From positions 1 to 32,033 of the forward strand of contig JAAWDW010000049.1 in assembly GCA_022793975.1 (NCBI GenBank): 32,033 nt of DNA. The letters are read 5' to 3'. The DNA is from Bacillota bacterium (GTDB lineage Bacteria > Bacillota > Clostridia > Peptostreptococcales > Anaerovoracaceae). This document shows, in pieces, positions 1 to 9,823 of the stretch (position 1 is the stretch's first letter; each line of letters begins with the position of its first letter). A model generated the notes under the pieces. That model had not been told where the DNA came from and searched no databases. It saw only the letters and a list, made by a program, of their open reading frames with translations. A program made the translations under genes and the position numbers.

Positions 1-141
1 CAGTGTATCGAATCGTATATTCGCGGAGCCTATGACATATTGAAAAGAAAATCGGAATTTAAATTCAAACTGCCATTTTCATTTTTTTCATTTATATTAG
101 CCATTTTATACTCCAAAAAACTGAGTAAAGAAAACTAAATT

Positions 142-170
142 ATTATACATCGAAATTGCACTTATTTCAA
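142..170 (-). promoter_or_regulatory. Predicted sigma-A promoter reading leftward (TTGAAA - 17 nt - TATAAT)
   Basis: Reverse complement of 142-170 reads TTGAAATAAGTGCAATTTCGATGTATAAT; followed by GGAG RBS and an ATG at 104. Confidence 0.6.
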
Positions 171-231
171 GAACATTGCCCTAAAATAAGGGAAATATCG
201 TTGCCGGAGGGCCTGCATTTTACTGTATCTA

Positions 232-261
232 TTGACTTGCACGGGAAATATTAGGTATAAT
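232..261 (+). promoter_or_regulatory. Predicted sigma-A promoter (TTGACT - 18 nt - TATAAT) for the 303-11296 gene run
   Basis: TTGACT at 232-237, TATAAT at 256-261, then GGAGAAGGAG RBS before ATG 303. Confidence 0.7.
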
Positions 262-302
262 GTATCATAATAGTAGTATTTTTTGGAGAAGGAGATATAT
301 AG

Positions 303-2045
303 ATGTGGCAAATAGGCGAATCGCCGTATAATTTTCTATATATTGCAGCGGTATTAATTCTTATTTGGCTGGCACTTTCGGTGGGAACGGTTGTTGTTAA
401 AATGCGCCGGACAGAGAAAGAAAGCAGCCGTAGTTTTAAATACGAAAAAATGTTTTTTGAAGATGTATACAATTCGGAAGCTATTGTATATATGATGATT
501 TCTAAGGAAGATAAAAAACTTCTTTATCTAAGTAAAAATGCGGAACGAATATGGGGCATTTCCGAAGATAGGATTCGTACAGATATAGAAGTGCTGGAAA
601 GCCTTGCGGAAAAAGAATACCGCAGGGATTTTATGCAGAAGTGGAAAGAATGGGATGAAAAAGAAGAGCTTATACATAATTTTGTTGTTTCGGGTAACGG
701 CAAAGAAGTATGGTATGAACTTACGGTAACATTATCTCAGGATAAAAGCGCATATCTTTTCCGATTCCGCGAGAATACATATGAACAGGCGGAAATAAAA
801 AGTCTCAGAGATGAAATACACAAAGCGGAAATGGACGTCAAATATAAGACGGACTTTTTATCGAATATGTCACATGAAATTCGTACGCCTATGAATGGAA
901 TTCTCGGAATGCTTGCCTTAAGCAAAATGAGCGCCGGAAGAATGGATGAACACTGTAAGAGCACCGAAGAATATAAGGCAATCGCAGAATATCTGGAAAA
1001 GGCGGAAAGTTTGTCGCAGTTCCTTCTTGGGCTTATAAACGATATTCTTGATATGTCGCGTATAGAGAGTGGAAAGATGGAACTTGCGCGTGAGCCGTTT
1101 GACTTGTTTGAATTTGCGGAGAAGCTCAGAGCGATGTTCCAAAAGACGATCGAAGAAAAAGGCGTTGCATTTAAAATGGAACTGCTTGATTTTGATGTAC
1201 GGCGCGTAATAGGGGACGAACTGAGACTGTCTCAGGTAATTGTTAATTTTCTTTCAAATGCGGTAAAGTTTACATCTGCCGGCGGAGAAATTTCGGTAAC
1301 ATTTCGACAAATGAACAGAATGGACGGCAAAGTTCATTTTATGATCAGGGTACGCGATACGGGGAAAGGTATTTCCCCGGAATTTTTAAAGCGTATTTTT
1401 AAGCCTTTTGAGCAGGAGACAGCCACAATTGCCAAAAGTCACGGCGGAAGCGGTCTGGGAATGGCCATTGCCGATAATATGGTAAGGCTTATGAACGGTC
1501 AGATAGTGGTAGACAGTGAAGTTGGAAAGGGAAGTGATTTCAGCGTTTACCTTGCACTTCCGGTTGATGAATCACAGCCGCAGGGAAATACAGACAATGA
1601 AATTTTCACAAAAGACAGCCCGGCAGCCAAAGAAGACATTCAGGGAGAATGCACGATAGAAGGTATGAGACTGCTTATGGCTGAAGATAATGAAATAAAT
1701 GCGGAAATATCCATAAGTATTTTGGAGGAAATGGGAGCCTCTGTGGAACGTGCCGAGAACGGGCAGGAGGCAGCGGATATGTTCACGGATCACGAGCCGG
1801 GATATTATGATACTATTCTTATGGACATTCAGATGCCTGTAATGAATGGTTGGGAAGCGACAGCGGTTATTAGGGGTATGGAAAGAGAGGACGCAAAAAC
1901 AATTCCTATTTATGCACTTTCTGCGGATGCGTTTGTTGAGGATAAAAGACGTTCTGTAGAAATCGGAATGAACGGGCATATTTCCAAACCGATTGATTTT
2001 GATGAGCTTGTTAAAACAATAGGGAGGTCAGGCAGTGAAAGATAG
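303..2045 (+). CDS. Membrane-anchored hybrid sensor histidine kinase with C-terminal receiver domain
   Basis: One N-terminal TM helix; PAS-like region; H-box SNMSHEIRTPMNGILG; HATPase motifs DTGKGIS and GGSGLGMAIA; REC domain with DTILMDIQMPVMNGWEAT and a following conserved Lys (SKPIDFDEL). Confidence 0.95.
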   Translation: MWQIGESPYNFLYIAAVLILIWLALSVGTVVVKMRRTEKESSRSFKYEKMFFEDVYNSEAIVYMMISKEDKKLLYLSKNAERIWGISEDRIRTDIEVLESLAEKEYRRDFMQKWKEWDEKEELIHNFVVSGNGKEVWYELTVTLSQDKSAYLFRFRENTYEQAEIKSLRDEIHKAEMDVKYKTDFLSNMSHEIRTPMNGILGMLALSKMSAGRMDEHCKSTEEYKAIAEYLEKAESLSQFLLGLINDILDMSRIESGKMELAREPFDLFEFAEKLRAMFQKTIEEKGVAFKMELLDFDVRRVIGDELRLSQVIVNFLSNAVKFTSAGGEISVTFRQMNRMDGKVHFMIRVRDTGKGISPEFLKRIFKPFEQETATIAKSHGGSGLGMAIADNMVRLMNGQIVVDSEVGKGSDFSVYLALPVDESQPQGNTDNEIFTKDSPAAKEDIQGECTIEGMRLLMAEDNEINAEISISILEEMGASVERAENGQEAADMFTDHEPGYYDTILMDIQMPVMNGWEATAVIRGMEREDAKTIPIYALSADAFVEDKRRSVEIGMNGHISKPIDFDELVKTIGRSGSER

Positions 2046-5000
2046 AAAGAACATATTTATCGACTGTATAAAAAAATATTCTAAAGGAATATGTGCTGCG
2101 GTCATTGCTCTTTTGATGCTTTTTGCAGTTGGAAATGAAGTGTCGGGGCAGGGGATAGGCTTTGATCCGAAAAAGATTGATACGTCGTTTTCATCGAACA
2201 ATCAAGGGACTCCCGATATGACAGGGTACGACTTATCAGAAGAAGGCAGTGACCGTGAAGAAGTGAATCACGATTCGGATCGTATGAAAGATAAAGACGA
2301 AAATCCGGGATTTGAGGAAAATGTGAGCGAACAGGGCAGTGAAGATATTGTACTGCCGAATGGAATCACGGAAGGTTTGAATCCGTCGGATACTATTGAT
2401 GCAGCGGTAAATCCCGGCGGAACGGATAACGATGCAGATAATCCGTATGGCGTGACGGATGGGAATCAAAAGCCGGAAGATAAAGAGGAAAAACCGGGGA
2501 CATCAGGTGATAAAAAACCTTCGGGAGACAATGATCAGGACTCAGACTCAAATAAAGACAAAGTATCGGTTATTGTAAACGGAGAGAAAAAGGAATTTGC
2601 AAGCGAGGACGAGGCGCTTTTGTGGTTTGCCGAAAATGCCGGCAAGAATGATAGTGAGCAGTTTTTTGAAGGTTTTGTTAAAGATGAGAACGGAAATATT
2701 GTTCCCAGCTATACAGACAAAGAAAATTTTGACGGCAGTTCAAGCGGAGATATTTCATACGGATATACGGGTGACAGCGGTATTTTTGTCGTACCGAGCG
2801 GAATGACTATGCTTGACCTTGACTTTGCCGATACGAATGCAAGTCAAAAGATAAAGACTATTGTAATTTCGAAGACGATAACGGATATCAATATAGGCTC
2901 ATTGGGAAATTCTTTCAGCTCTCTCGAAAAATTTGTAGTATCGACCGACAATCCGAATTTTACAAGTAAGGACGGAGTACTGTACCGTAAAACAGAAGAC
3001 GGTTTGGTGCTCTATATGCTGCCGGCGGCAAAGAAAGAGATTAAAGAATGGCCGGAAAATGTTATTTCGGTAAGAGAAAATTCATGTTACGCTTCATCCG
3101 CTGAAAAAATAGAATTTCCGGATACAGTTAAAGGAATAGGAGCTTTTGCGTTCCTGGAGTCGGTTATAGGAGAAATTGTAATTCCGGAAAATACCGCAAG
3201 TATAGGCAACGCCGCATTCGGGTTTAAAAATTCGGAAGAACCGCATAAAATTGCAGTAAAAGCGGCGATACCGCCGAAAGTGGAAAGCGGGACATTCAGG
3301 TATATGACGTCAAAAGACAATCCGGCAACGGAAATAATTGTTCCGAGTTCACAGGATGATTCTGTATATATGGAATATTTGCTGAACTGGGGAAATATCA
3401 TTTCCGGACTTTATGGCAGGGAAAATGTACAAAAGATACTCAAAACCGCGGACGGTGCGCAGGATCGCTTTGAATATTACGAAGAAAACGGAACAGTATT
3501 TTGGCGCAAAATCGGAGAAGACGTTCCATTTATAATGGAAGACAGTCTCGGAGTGTATAAATTTAATGAAGCAGGAGGCAAGGTGCTTTACAGATGCACG
3601 ACAACAAGCGCGGTAGTGAATTTGGCAGGGACCGATATCGCGGCAGTGGCAGAAGGCGCGTTTGATGGCTGTGCAGGGCTTGTGGGCATACGTCTGCCTG
3701 AAAATCTGACGGTACTGCCGGATAATGTTTTTGCAAACAATAAAAATCTGAGGGCTGTTATATCGTACGCACTGTTTCCGCAGACTGAAATTTTGGGCGC
3801 CCCGGAAACATGCGCGGTATGTGTAAGGCCTGAAGCATTCGAAAGCTATAAAGAGGCTTGGGGAGGACAGGTGCGCAGAATAATCGGAACATCTGAAACG
3901 TATTCGCTGCTTTCATCAGGAGTTTTGCTTGATATGGCGAACGCGCGGATACTTGATGTGCCGAAAGACCTAAGGAGTTTTAATGTTCCGAGTTATGTTA
4001 CTATGATTTATGATGAAGCGTTTGCGGGCAATACGGCACTGATGTCAATAACAATACCGGCAAAAGTAACAAGCATAGGAGAAAGAGCTTTTGCAGACTG
4101 TACGGCGCTGAGGACTGTTACGTATCAGACAGCGGTGGCAGTACCGGATTCATGTTTTGAGAACTGCAATGTACTTACTGCTTTTAATGCATCCGGAAGC
4201 GGACATAATCTTAAAAGCATAGGGAACAGAGCGTTTTACGGCTGCGAGAAATTAAATACAGTGCTGTATTACAGCTATACATCATCAAACGGGCAGAATA
4301 TATATTATTACTATTATCTTGAGAATATAGGTGAAGAAGCATTTTACGGCTGCAGTTCGATGACGTACGCTTACCTTCACAGCTCTGTAAAAAATGTAGG
4401 GGAAGGAGCTTTTGCTGAAAGCGGTATTGCTGCTATGGATTGGTACACAGCAGCGTCGGTACCGGACTTATGTTTTGAAAGCTGCGTAGATCTTAAAACG
4501 TTTAACGGACAGGGAGACGGACATCTTCTTAGAAGTATAGGAAACAGAGCGTTTTACGGCTGCAGCTCTCTCGATACGATGTTGTATTACAGTTATGCAG
4601 TGGATGGAAAGAATTATATATATTATTACTTGCTTGAAAATGTAGGGGAAGAGGCATTTTACGGCTGCAGTTCGATGACATACGTATATTTGCACAGCTC
4701 TGTTGCAAATGTCGGCGGCAGGGCGTTTGCGGAAAGCGGGCTGGTACAGCTGTATTGGTATACGCAGACTCCTGTGGCGGACGAATGTTTTAAAGACTGC
4801 GAGGCTTTAAGCACAATAGGCTGGGGAGGAACAGCAGCTACAAATCCATCAGGTTTCGGAAGGGAAGCATTTTACGGATGTACAGGATTTTCTGAGTTCA
4901 AAGTACCGAAAGAAGCGTTCTTTGTGGGGGATGAAGCGTTCGGCGGCAGAAACGCGGTGCCGCTGAAACTGGTATTTACATCACAGGAGCCTCCGAAACT

Positions 5001-5355
5001 CGGAGTACTAGGACAGAAAGACGGACTTACAATTTATGTGCCCGATTCACAGGAAGCGGGTGATATGGTGTATGCCGCTTATCTTAATTCTTGGATAGAT
5101 GTGCTTGGAGATAAGTGGGCAGAGATATTGAAGACAGAGGATGGTGCCGAAAACAGGGTGACACCGCATCTTCCTGAGCCGCCCGAAGCGGTGGAAGCGG
5201 AAGCTGTAATGCCTGAAAATACAGAGCCAGATTATACAGCACCTGAAGAAGATGTAAATGATGCGGAAGATGAGGAAGGCTATGAAAATATAAAATCTGA
5301 AGAAGCAGAAGACAGTAATACGAATACTGCACCCGTAGATGATGAAGAGGAGTAA
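2035..5355 (+). CDS. Secreted/membrane BspA-like leucine-rich repeat (LRR_5) surface protein
   Basis: N-terminal hydrophobic segment ICAAVIALLMLFAVG; Asp/Glu/Pro-rich linker; many LRR_5 motifs (IGERAFADCTAL, IGNRAFYGC, VGEEAFYGCSSM); GTG start overlapping the kinase 3' end by 11 nt, with GGGAGG RBS. Confidence 0.9.
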   Translation: MKDRKNIFIDCIKKYSKGICAAVIALLMLFAVGNEVSGQGIGFDPKKIDTSFSSNNQGTPDMTGYDLSEEGSDREEVNHDSDRMKDKDENPGFEENVSEQGSEDIVLPNGITEGLNPSDTIDAAVNPGGTDNDADNPYGVTDGNQKPEDKEEKPGTSGDKKPSGDNDQDSDSNKDKVSVIVNGEKKEFASEDEALLWFAENAGKNDSEQFFEGFVKDENGNIVPSYTDKENFDGSSSGDISYGYTGDSGIFVVPSGMTMLDLDFADTNASQKIKTIVISKTITDINIGSLGNSFSSLEKFVVSTDNPNFTSKDGVLYRKTEDGLVLYMLPAAKKEIKEWPENVISVRENSCYASSAEKIEFPDTVKGIGAFAFLESVIGEIVIPENTASIGNAAFGFKNSEEPHKIAVKAAIPPKVESGTFRYMTSKDNPATEIIVPSSQDDSVYMEYLLNWGNIISGLYGRENVQKILKTADGAQDRFEYYEENGTVFWRKIGEDVPFIMEDSLGVYKFNEAGGKVLYRCTTTSAVVNLAGTDIAAVAEGAFDGCAGLVGIRLPENLTVLPDNVFANNKNLRAVISYALFPQTEILGAPETCAVCVRPEAFESYKEAWGGQVRRIIGTSETYSLLSSGVLLDMANARILDVPKDLRSFNVPSYVTMIYDEAFAGNTALMSITIPAKVTSIGERAFADCTALRTVTYQTAVAVPDSCFENCNVLTAFNASGSGHNLKSIGNRAFYGCEKLNTVLYYSYTSSNGQNIYYYYYLENIGEEAFYGCSSMTYAYLHSSVKNVGEGAFAESGIAAMDWYTAASVPDLCFESCVDLKTFNGQGDGHLLRSIGNRAFYGCSSLDTMLYYSYAVDGKNYIYYYLLENVGEEAFYGCSSMTYVYLHSSVANVGGRAFAESGLVQLYWYTQTPVADECFKDCEALSTIGWGGTAATNPSGFGREAFYGCTGFSEFKVPKEAFFVGDEAFGGRNAVPLKLVFTSQEPPKLGVLGQKDGLTIYVPDSQEAGDMVYAAYLNSWIDVLGDKWAEILKTEDGAENRVTPHLPEPPEAVEAEAVMPENTEPDYTAPEEDVNDAEDEEGYENIKSEEAEDSNTNTAPVDDEEE
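4120..4880 (+). repeat. Tandem ~315-318 bp in-frame repeat (two full copies plus a partial third) in the LRR gene
   Basis: GCGTTTTACG recurs at 4231 and 4549 (318 bp apart); ATTTTACGGCTGCAGTTCGATGAC recurs at 4341 and 4656 (315 bp apart); a third partial unit (YWYTQTPVADECFKDC...GREAFYGC) follows. Confidence 0.8.
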
Positions 5356-5363
5356 GAACAGCA

Positions 5364-6311
5364 ATGATAATTAAACAATCCGAACAGATTATGAGAGAAG
5401 TCGGCAAAGTGCTTATGGGTAAAGGGGAAATAATAGAGAAAGTCCTTATGGCTATTTATGCCGGCGGGCATATACTCCTTGAAGATACGCCAGGTGTGGG
5501 TAAGACGACACTGGCGCTCGGATTTTCCAAAGCACTGGGCATGGATTATAAGCGTATACAGTTTACGCCGGATACAATGCCTTCCGATATCATAGGTTAC
5601 ACGATGCCGGGGCAGGAAAACGGCGAAACGGTATATAAAGCAGGAGCCGTACATACAAATTTGTTTCTGGGAGATGAAATAAACCGTACTTCTCCGAAGA
5701 CCCAGTCAGCTCTTCTGGAAGCTATGGAAGAAGGAAATGTAACGGTAGACGGTGTCACTTACTTGCTTCCGAAACCGTTTATATGTATAGCGACTCAGAA
5801 TCCTGTAGGAATGTCGGGTACGCAGCCGCTGCCTGAAGCACAGCTTGACAGATTTATGATAAGGACTTCCATAGGGTATCCGAGCACGGAAGATCAGATA
5901 CGAATACTTGATGAAAAGAGACATCAAAATACAATGGATGAAGTAAAAGCTGTGGTGACACGGGATATGGTAATAGAAGTGCAGAACTATTTATCGACCA
6001 TAAGAATGACGGAAGCCGTGCTTCGTTATATGACGATTTTATGCGAACGTACAAGGCAGGACAGCGGAGTAGAACTTGGAGTGAGTCCGCGCGGAATTAT
6101 TGCTCTGTCGCGTATGGCGAGGGCGAAAGCGCTTCTTGATGAACGTGATTATGTAGTACCTGAGGATGTACGCGCGGTGTTTAAAGACGTATGCGCTCAC
6201 CGTGTAATACTGCGCCCGCAGGCGAGAATGGAAGGCCGTACTGTCGAGTCGCTGCTTGATGAGATTATGCAGTCTACGGAAGTGCCGGAAATGTATGAAA
6301 AAAAGAGATAG
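5364..6311 (+). CDS. MoxR-family AAA+ ATPase
   Basis: Walker A LLEDTPGVGKTTLA; Walker B-like LFLGDEINRTSPKTQSALLEAMEE; ATQNPVGMSGTQPLPEAQLDRF. Confidence 0.97.
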   Translation: MIIKQSEQIMREVGKVLMGKGEIIEKVLMAIYAGGHILLEDTPGVGKTTLALGFSKALGMDYKRIQFTPDTMPSDIIGYTMPGQENGETVYKAGAVHTNLFLGDEINRTSPKTQSALLEAMEEGNVTVDGVTYLLPKPFICIATQNPVGMSGTQPLPEAQLDRFMIRTSIGYPSTEDQIRILDEKRHQNTMDEVKAVVTRDMVIEVQNYLSTIRMTEAVLRYMTILCERTRQDSGVELGVSPRGIIALSRMARAKALLDERDYVVPEDVRAVFKDVCAHRVILRPQARMEGRTVESLLDEIMQSTEVPEMYEKKR

Positions 6312-6314
6312 ATT

Positions 6315-7484
6315 ATGAAAAAATATAGGATTGTTTATCTGGTTTCCACGATATTAATTCTGCTTTGCGGATTGTTTGGCGGAGTAAAATCGGCGCCTGT
6401 AATATTGGCGGTAATGGCGGTGCTTCCTATACTTTCCGGCGCGGGCTTTTATATTTCGCTAAGAGGGATTTCGCTTTCGCTGGAAGGCGGAGGTTTCTGT
6501 CGTTCAGGTCAGGATATGAATATAAAACTCATACTTAAATGTCCCCGCCCATGTGCGGTCGGAAACATTAAAGCAGATATAGTATGCAGGAATAATGTTT
6601 TTAACACAGAAAAAGAAATGCCGTATATGCTGGAACTCGGAAGAGGGCGCAGGCATGAATATAGCGTTCCTTTGGATACAAACATATGCGGACTCAGGAC
6701 AATTAAAATCCGTGAAATGATATGCTATGATTTTCTCGGACTTTTTTCGCATATAAAACCATTGCGGGAGGAAGTTACATGTATTGTATATCCGTATGAA
6801 GCGAAGATGTATGTGGAATTCCGTAAAAATACAGAGCGCGAACAGCCAGGTGATATTTATGACGGTAAGAAAAGCGGCACCGATGTGAGTGAGGTATTCG
6901 GACTGCGTGAATATGCGGAGGGTGATTCGCTGCAGAGTATACACTGGAAGCTGTCGGGAAAAATGAATAAACTCATCGTACGTGAATTCGGACGTCCGGT
7001 TAATTATCATACACTTGTACTTTTATCTCCTTCGTTTTTATACAGCAGTATAGAAGTCGAAGAAAAGACTGTAAACGGTGTTTTTGATCTCGGAGTATCG
7101 CTGAGTCACGCGCTGTTAAATCAAAATATAGCACATTTTGTCGGCTGCTTTGACGGAGGTGAAATACATTGCATTCCTGTGGACTCACCCGCAAGTTATG
7201 AAAATATGCTTATAAATCTTATGAATCGTCCTTTGCAGAAAAACGGCGACGATACGATGATTGCATTTATAGACAGGCAGATGCACAGGCAGTATACAAA
7301 GGTGCTTTATGTGGCAGGCGGTATCAATGAAAAAATTGCGCAGAATTTATCTGAAATGATAGATTTAACAGTTATTCAGGCAGCAGAGGGCGGTTCGGTA
7401 CATTTTGCAGGAGGACGCGCTTATGAATCGGTGGGAATCCCTATAGAAAATATACGAAAGGCAGAATATGTTATTCCGCTTTAA
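6315..7484 (+). CDS. DUF58 domain-containing protein
   Basis: Two N-terminal TM helices; DUF58 signature GTDVSEVFGLREYAEGDSLQSIHWKLSGKMNKLIVREF. Confidence 0.95.
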   Translation: MKKYRIVYLVSTILILLCGLFGGVKSAPVILAVMAVLPILSGAGFYISLRGISLSLEGGGFCRSGQDMNIKLILKCPRPCAVGNIKADIVCRNNVFNTEKEMPYMLELGRGRRHEYSVPLDTNICGLRTIKIREMICYDFLGLFSHIKPLREEVTCIVYPYEAKMYVEFRKNTEREQPGDIYDGKKSGTDVSEVFGLREYAEGDSLQSIHWKLSGKMNKLIVREFGRPVNYHTLVLLSPSFLYSSIEVEEKTVNGVFDLGVSLSHALLNQNIAHFVGCFDGGEIHCIPVDSPASYENMLINLMNRPLQKNGDDTMIAFIDRQMHRQYTKVLYVAGGINEKIAQNLSEMIDLTVIQAAEGGSVHFAGGRAYESVGIPIENIRKAEYVIPL

Positions 7485-7508
7485 AAGGAAGCGGCCGATG
7501 ATAAAAAT

Positions 7509-9815
7509 ATGAGAAGAAAACAGGGAATTGAAGTTCTGAAAGAACAGAAAAAAGGTTATTTGAATAAGATATCGGCGGCGGTACTTAAAACTTTAAGCAC
7601 AATACTGATTGCGGCCGGACTTACGGGAGCTTTCTTTGCAATAGGTGGCGGACCGATTTTTCTTATACCTATTTTTATTGTTGTACTGGCTGTAATGGTA
7701 ATTACAGGTATTGATTTTGTTATAAAAGATAAATCTTACGGTTTTATGGTATGCTTTGCTGCGTCTGCCGTGCTTTTATTTTTGTCCGCATCAAGCGTTC
7801 TGCGCGGTGTGTATATGTGGGGCAGTAATTTCCGTGCGGTTTGGAATAGGGTATTCGGTACGTTTTACGATCAATTTACCGTTTTGGGATATACCGAAAG
7901 TGATATGCTTACGGCAGGAATAGTATTTGCGCTTTTAATTTCGGCAGTATCATGGGAACTTATAAGGAGAAAAAAATTTATTTTAATAACAGTGCTGGTT
8001 TTGATACCGCTGTGCCTTTCGATGGTGCTTTCAACAGAACTTCCCGTATGGGTAAGCGCAAGTCTACTGACAGGATTTATGGCAGTATGGTGCAGTATCA
8101 GCAGTGCGGCGGGAATAAGATGGGAAACGATAGTTCCGGTGCTTTTTGTATGGGTACTTCTGTTTACGGTGTCGTATGCAAGTTCCGGCGTTAAATGGTA
8201 CAGATTTTCTGCGGATTTTCGTGAAAATGTTAAATATACGGTCGAGAAATTGCGTTTCGGAGAAGATAATCTTCCGGCAGGGGATCTGACAAAAGCAGAT
8301 ATGATGCTTGTGTCGCCGGAAACCGCAAACAGGCTGGAGATAAATACGGACCACGAGGGAACTCTTTATCTGCGCGGGTTTGTAGGCTCAGAATATGACA
8401 AAAGCAGGTGGAAGACTTTTTCGGCCGATAATTATGGCGGTGAATTTACCGGAATATTGCCGTGGCTCGGAGAAGAGAATTTTTATCCGGGAATGCAGTA
8501 TTCCGAGTATATAGATGCATCGGCGGAAGATGCTGAAAACGGAAAAGAAGAAAAAGTGTCGGTAAAAAATATCGGAGCAAGCCGCAGGTATATATATCTT
8601 CCGGAAACGGCATCTTCGTACAGCGGCACAGACGGAAAATGGAAACAGGACTGGGCACTTGAGTCCTCACAGGCATTTGGCAGCAGGGAATATTTATTTA
8701 CATATTATGATGTGCAGAAAAATGCGGAGACTCAGTTGCCGGCAGCGTGGATGTACCAGGAAGATGTTTCTGGTAATCATATGAAATTTAAAGAGAATGA
8801 GCTTTTATACCGCTCTTTTGTATACGAGAATTATCTCGGCATAGAAGATGATAAAAAAGAACTAATAAATAATGTGTTTTTCAGCGGAGAAGCAAGAAAT
8901 ACTGCAGTGGAAAGTATTTATACGGCAACGTCCAGAATACGTACTGTGCTGCGAATTCTTGCCGCTTATGATGAATCTCCGGCGAGAGTTCCGGCAAACC
9001 GAGATTTTTTAACCTGGTTTTTGACGGAAGGAAAAGAAGGCAATTCTGCTTACTATGCTACAGCGGCAGTGTTTGCATACAGAGCAGCAGGCATTCCTGC
9101 GCGTTACTCAGAAGGATATTTGCTGACAGAAAGTCGGACCAAGGAAAACAACGGCAGCATTGTTCTTACGGATAAAGATGCACACGCTTGGGTTGAAGTT
9201 TATATAGACGGTATGGGCTGGCGTGCTGTTGAGGTGACTCCGGGATTTTACGAGGAAATTTATCAGGCTAATATTATAGTTGCCGTGCCGAATGAAGCAC
9301 TTACGGGAACAAATGGAGAAACTGTAGATATTCCAGCTTCGGAGGAGTTTACGATGCCGGATACGGAAGATGAGAAAGCATCGGATGCAGAGAAGCCGGG
9401 AATTCTGATACCGGGACTTTTGCTTATACTTTGTGCTGCTTTGACTGTAGCAATTGTGCATCGTCTTTATGTTATGTATTTGAGTGCAGCATACAAAAGA
9501 ATGTCAGACGCCGAAAAACTGCGTTTTCTTTATAAAAAAATTATGGATATGACAGCAAAGCTGTATAAGAATTTTAACCCGCAGCAGCCGCTGGATATTA
9601 GGGCTTGCGGGGAAGTTTCTTTTGATATTGAATTTTACGAGCGTACAGTAGTGCGTATGGAGAGGATGATATACGGAGATATTCTTCCGCAGCCGAGAGA
9701 AATACCGGCGGCGGAAGAACTGGCAAAGCAGCTTAGATGTGAGCTTTACAGAAAAAACAGATTTAAACAAATGTTTTCGGATAATTTTGGCAGAGCCGTG
9801 GCTGTGAAAGGGTAG
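7509..9815 (+). CDS. TgpA-like polytopic membrane protein with transglutaminase-fold domain (apparent Cys->Ser at the nucleophile position)
   Basis: N-terminal multi-TM region; core GNSAYYATAAVFAYRAAGIPARYSEGY ... DAHAWVEVYIDGMGWRAVEVTPGF; C-terminal TM plus cytosolic tail; adjacent to moxR and DUF58. Confidence 0.9.
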   Translation: MRRKQGIEVLKEQKKGYLNKISAAVLKTLSTILIAAGLTGAFFAIGGGPIFLIPIFIVVLAVMVITGIDFVIKDKSYGFMVCFAASAVLLFLSASSVLRGVYMWGSNFRAVWNRVFGTFYDQFTVLGYTESDMLTAGIVFALLISAVSWELIRRKKFILITVLVLIPLCLSMVLSTELPVWVSASLLTGFMAVWCSISSAAGIRWETIVPVLFVWVLLFTVSYASSGVKWYRFSADFRENVKYTVEKLRFGEDNLPAGDLTKADMMLVSPETANRLEINTDHEGTLYLRGFVGSEYDKSRWKTFSADNYGGEFTGILPWLGEENFYPGMQYSEYIDASAEDAENGKEEKVSVKNIGASRRYIYLPETASSYSGTDGKWKQDWALESSQAFGSREYLFTYYDVQKNAETQLPAAWMYQEDVSGNHMKFKENELLYRSFVYENYLGIEDDKKELINNVFFSGEARNTAVESIYTATSRIRTVLRILAAYDESPARVPANRDFLTWFLTEGKEGNSAYYATAAVFAYRAAGIPARYSEGYLLTESRTKENNGSIVLTDKDAHAWVEVYIDGMGWRAVEVTPGFYEEIYQANIIVAVPNEALTGTNGETVDIPASEEFTMPDTEDEKASDAEKPGILIPGLLLILCAALTVAIVHRLYVMYLSAAYKRMSDAEKLRFLYKKIMDMTAKLYKNFNPQQPLDIRACGEVSFDIEFYERTVVRMERMIYGDILPQPREIPAAEELAKQLRCELYRKNRFKQMFSDNFGRAVAVKG

Positions 9816-9823
9816 AGTTTATT

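Noticed and set aside
1572-1979. 135-aa minus-strand ORF within the kinase gene
   Set aside because: Shadow of the REC-domain coding region; no independent support.
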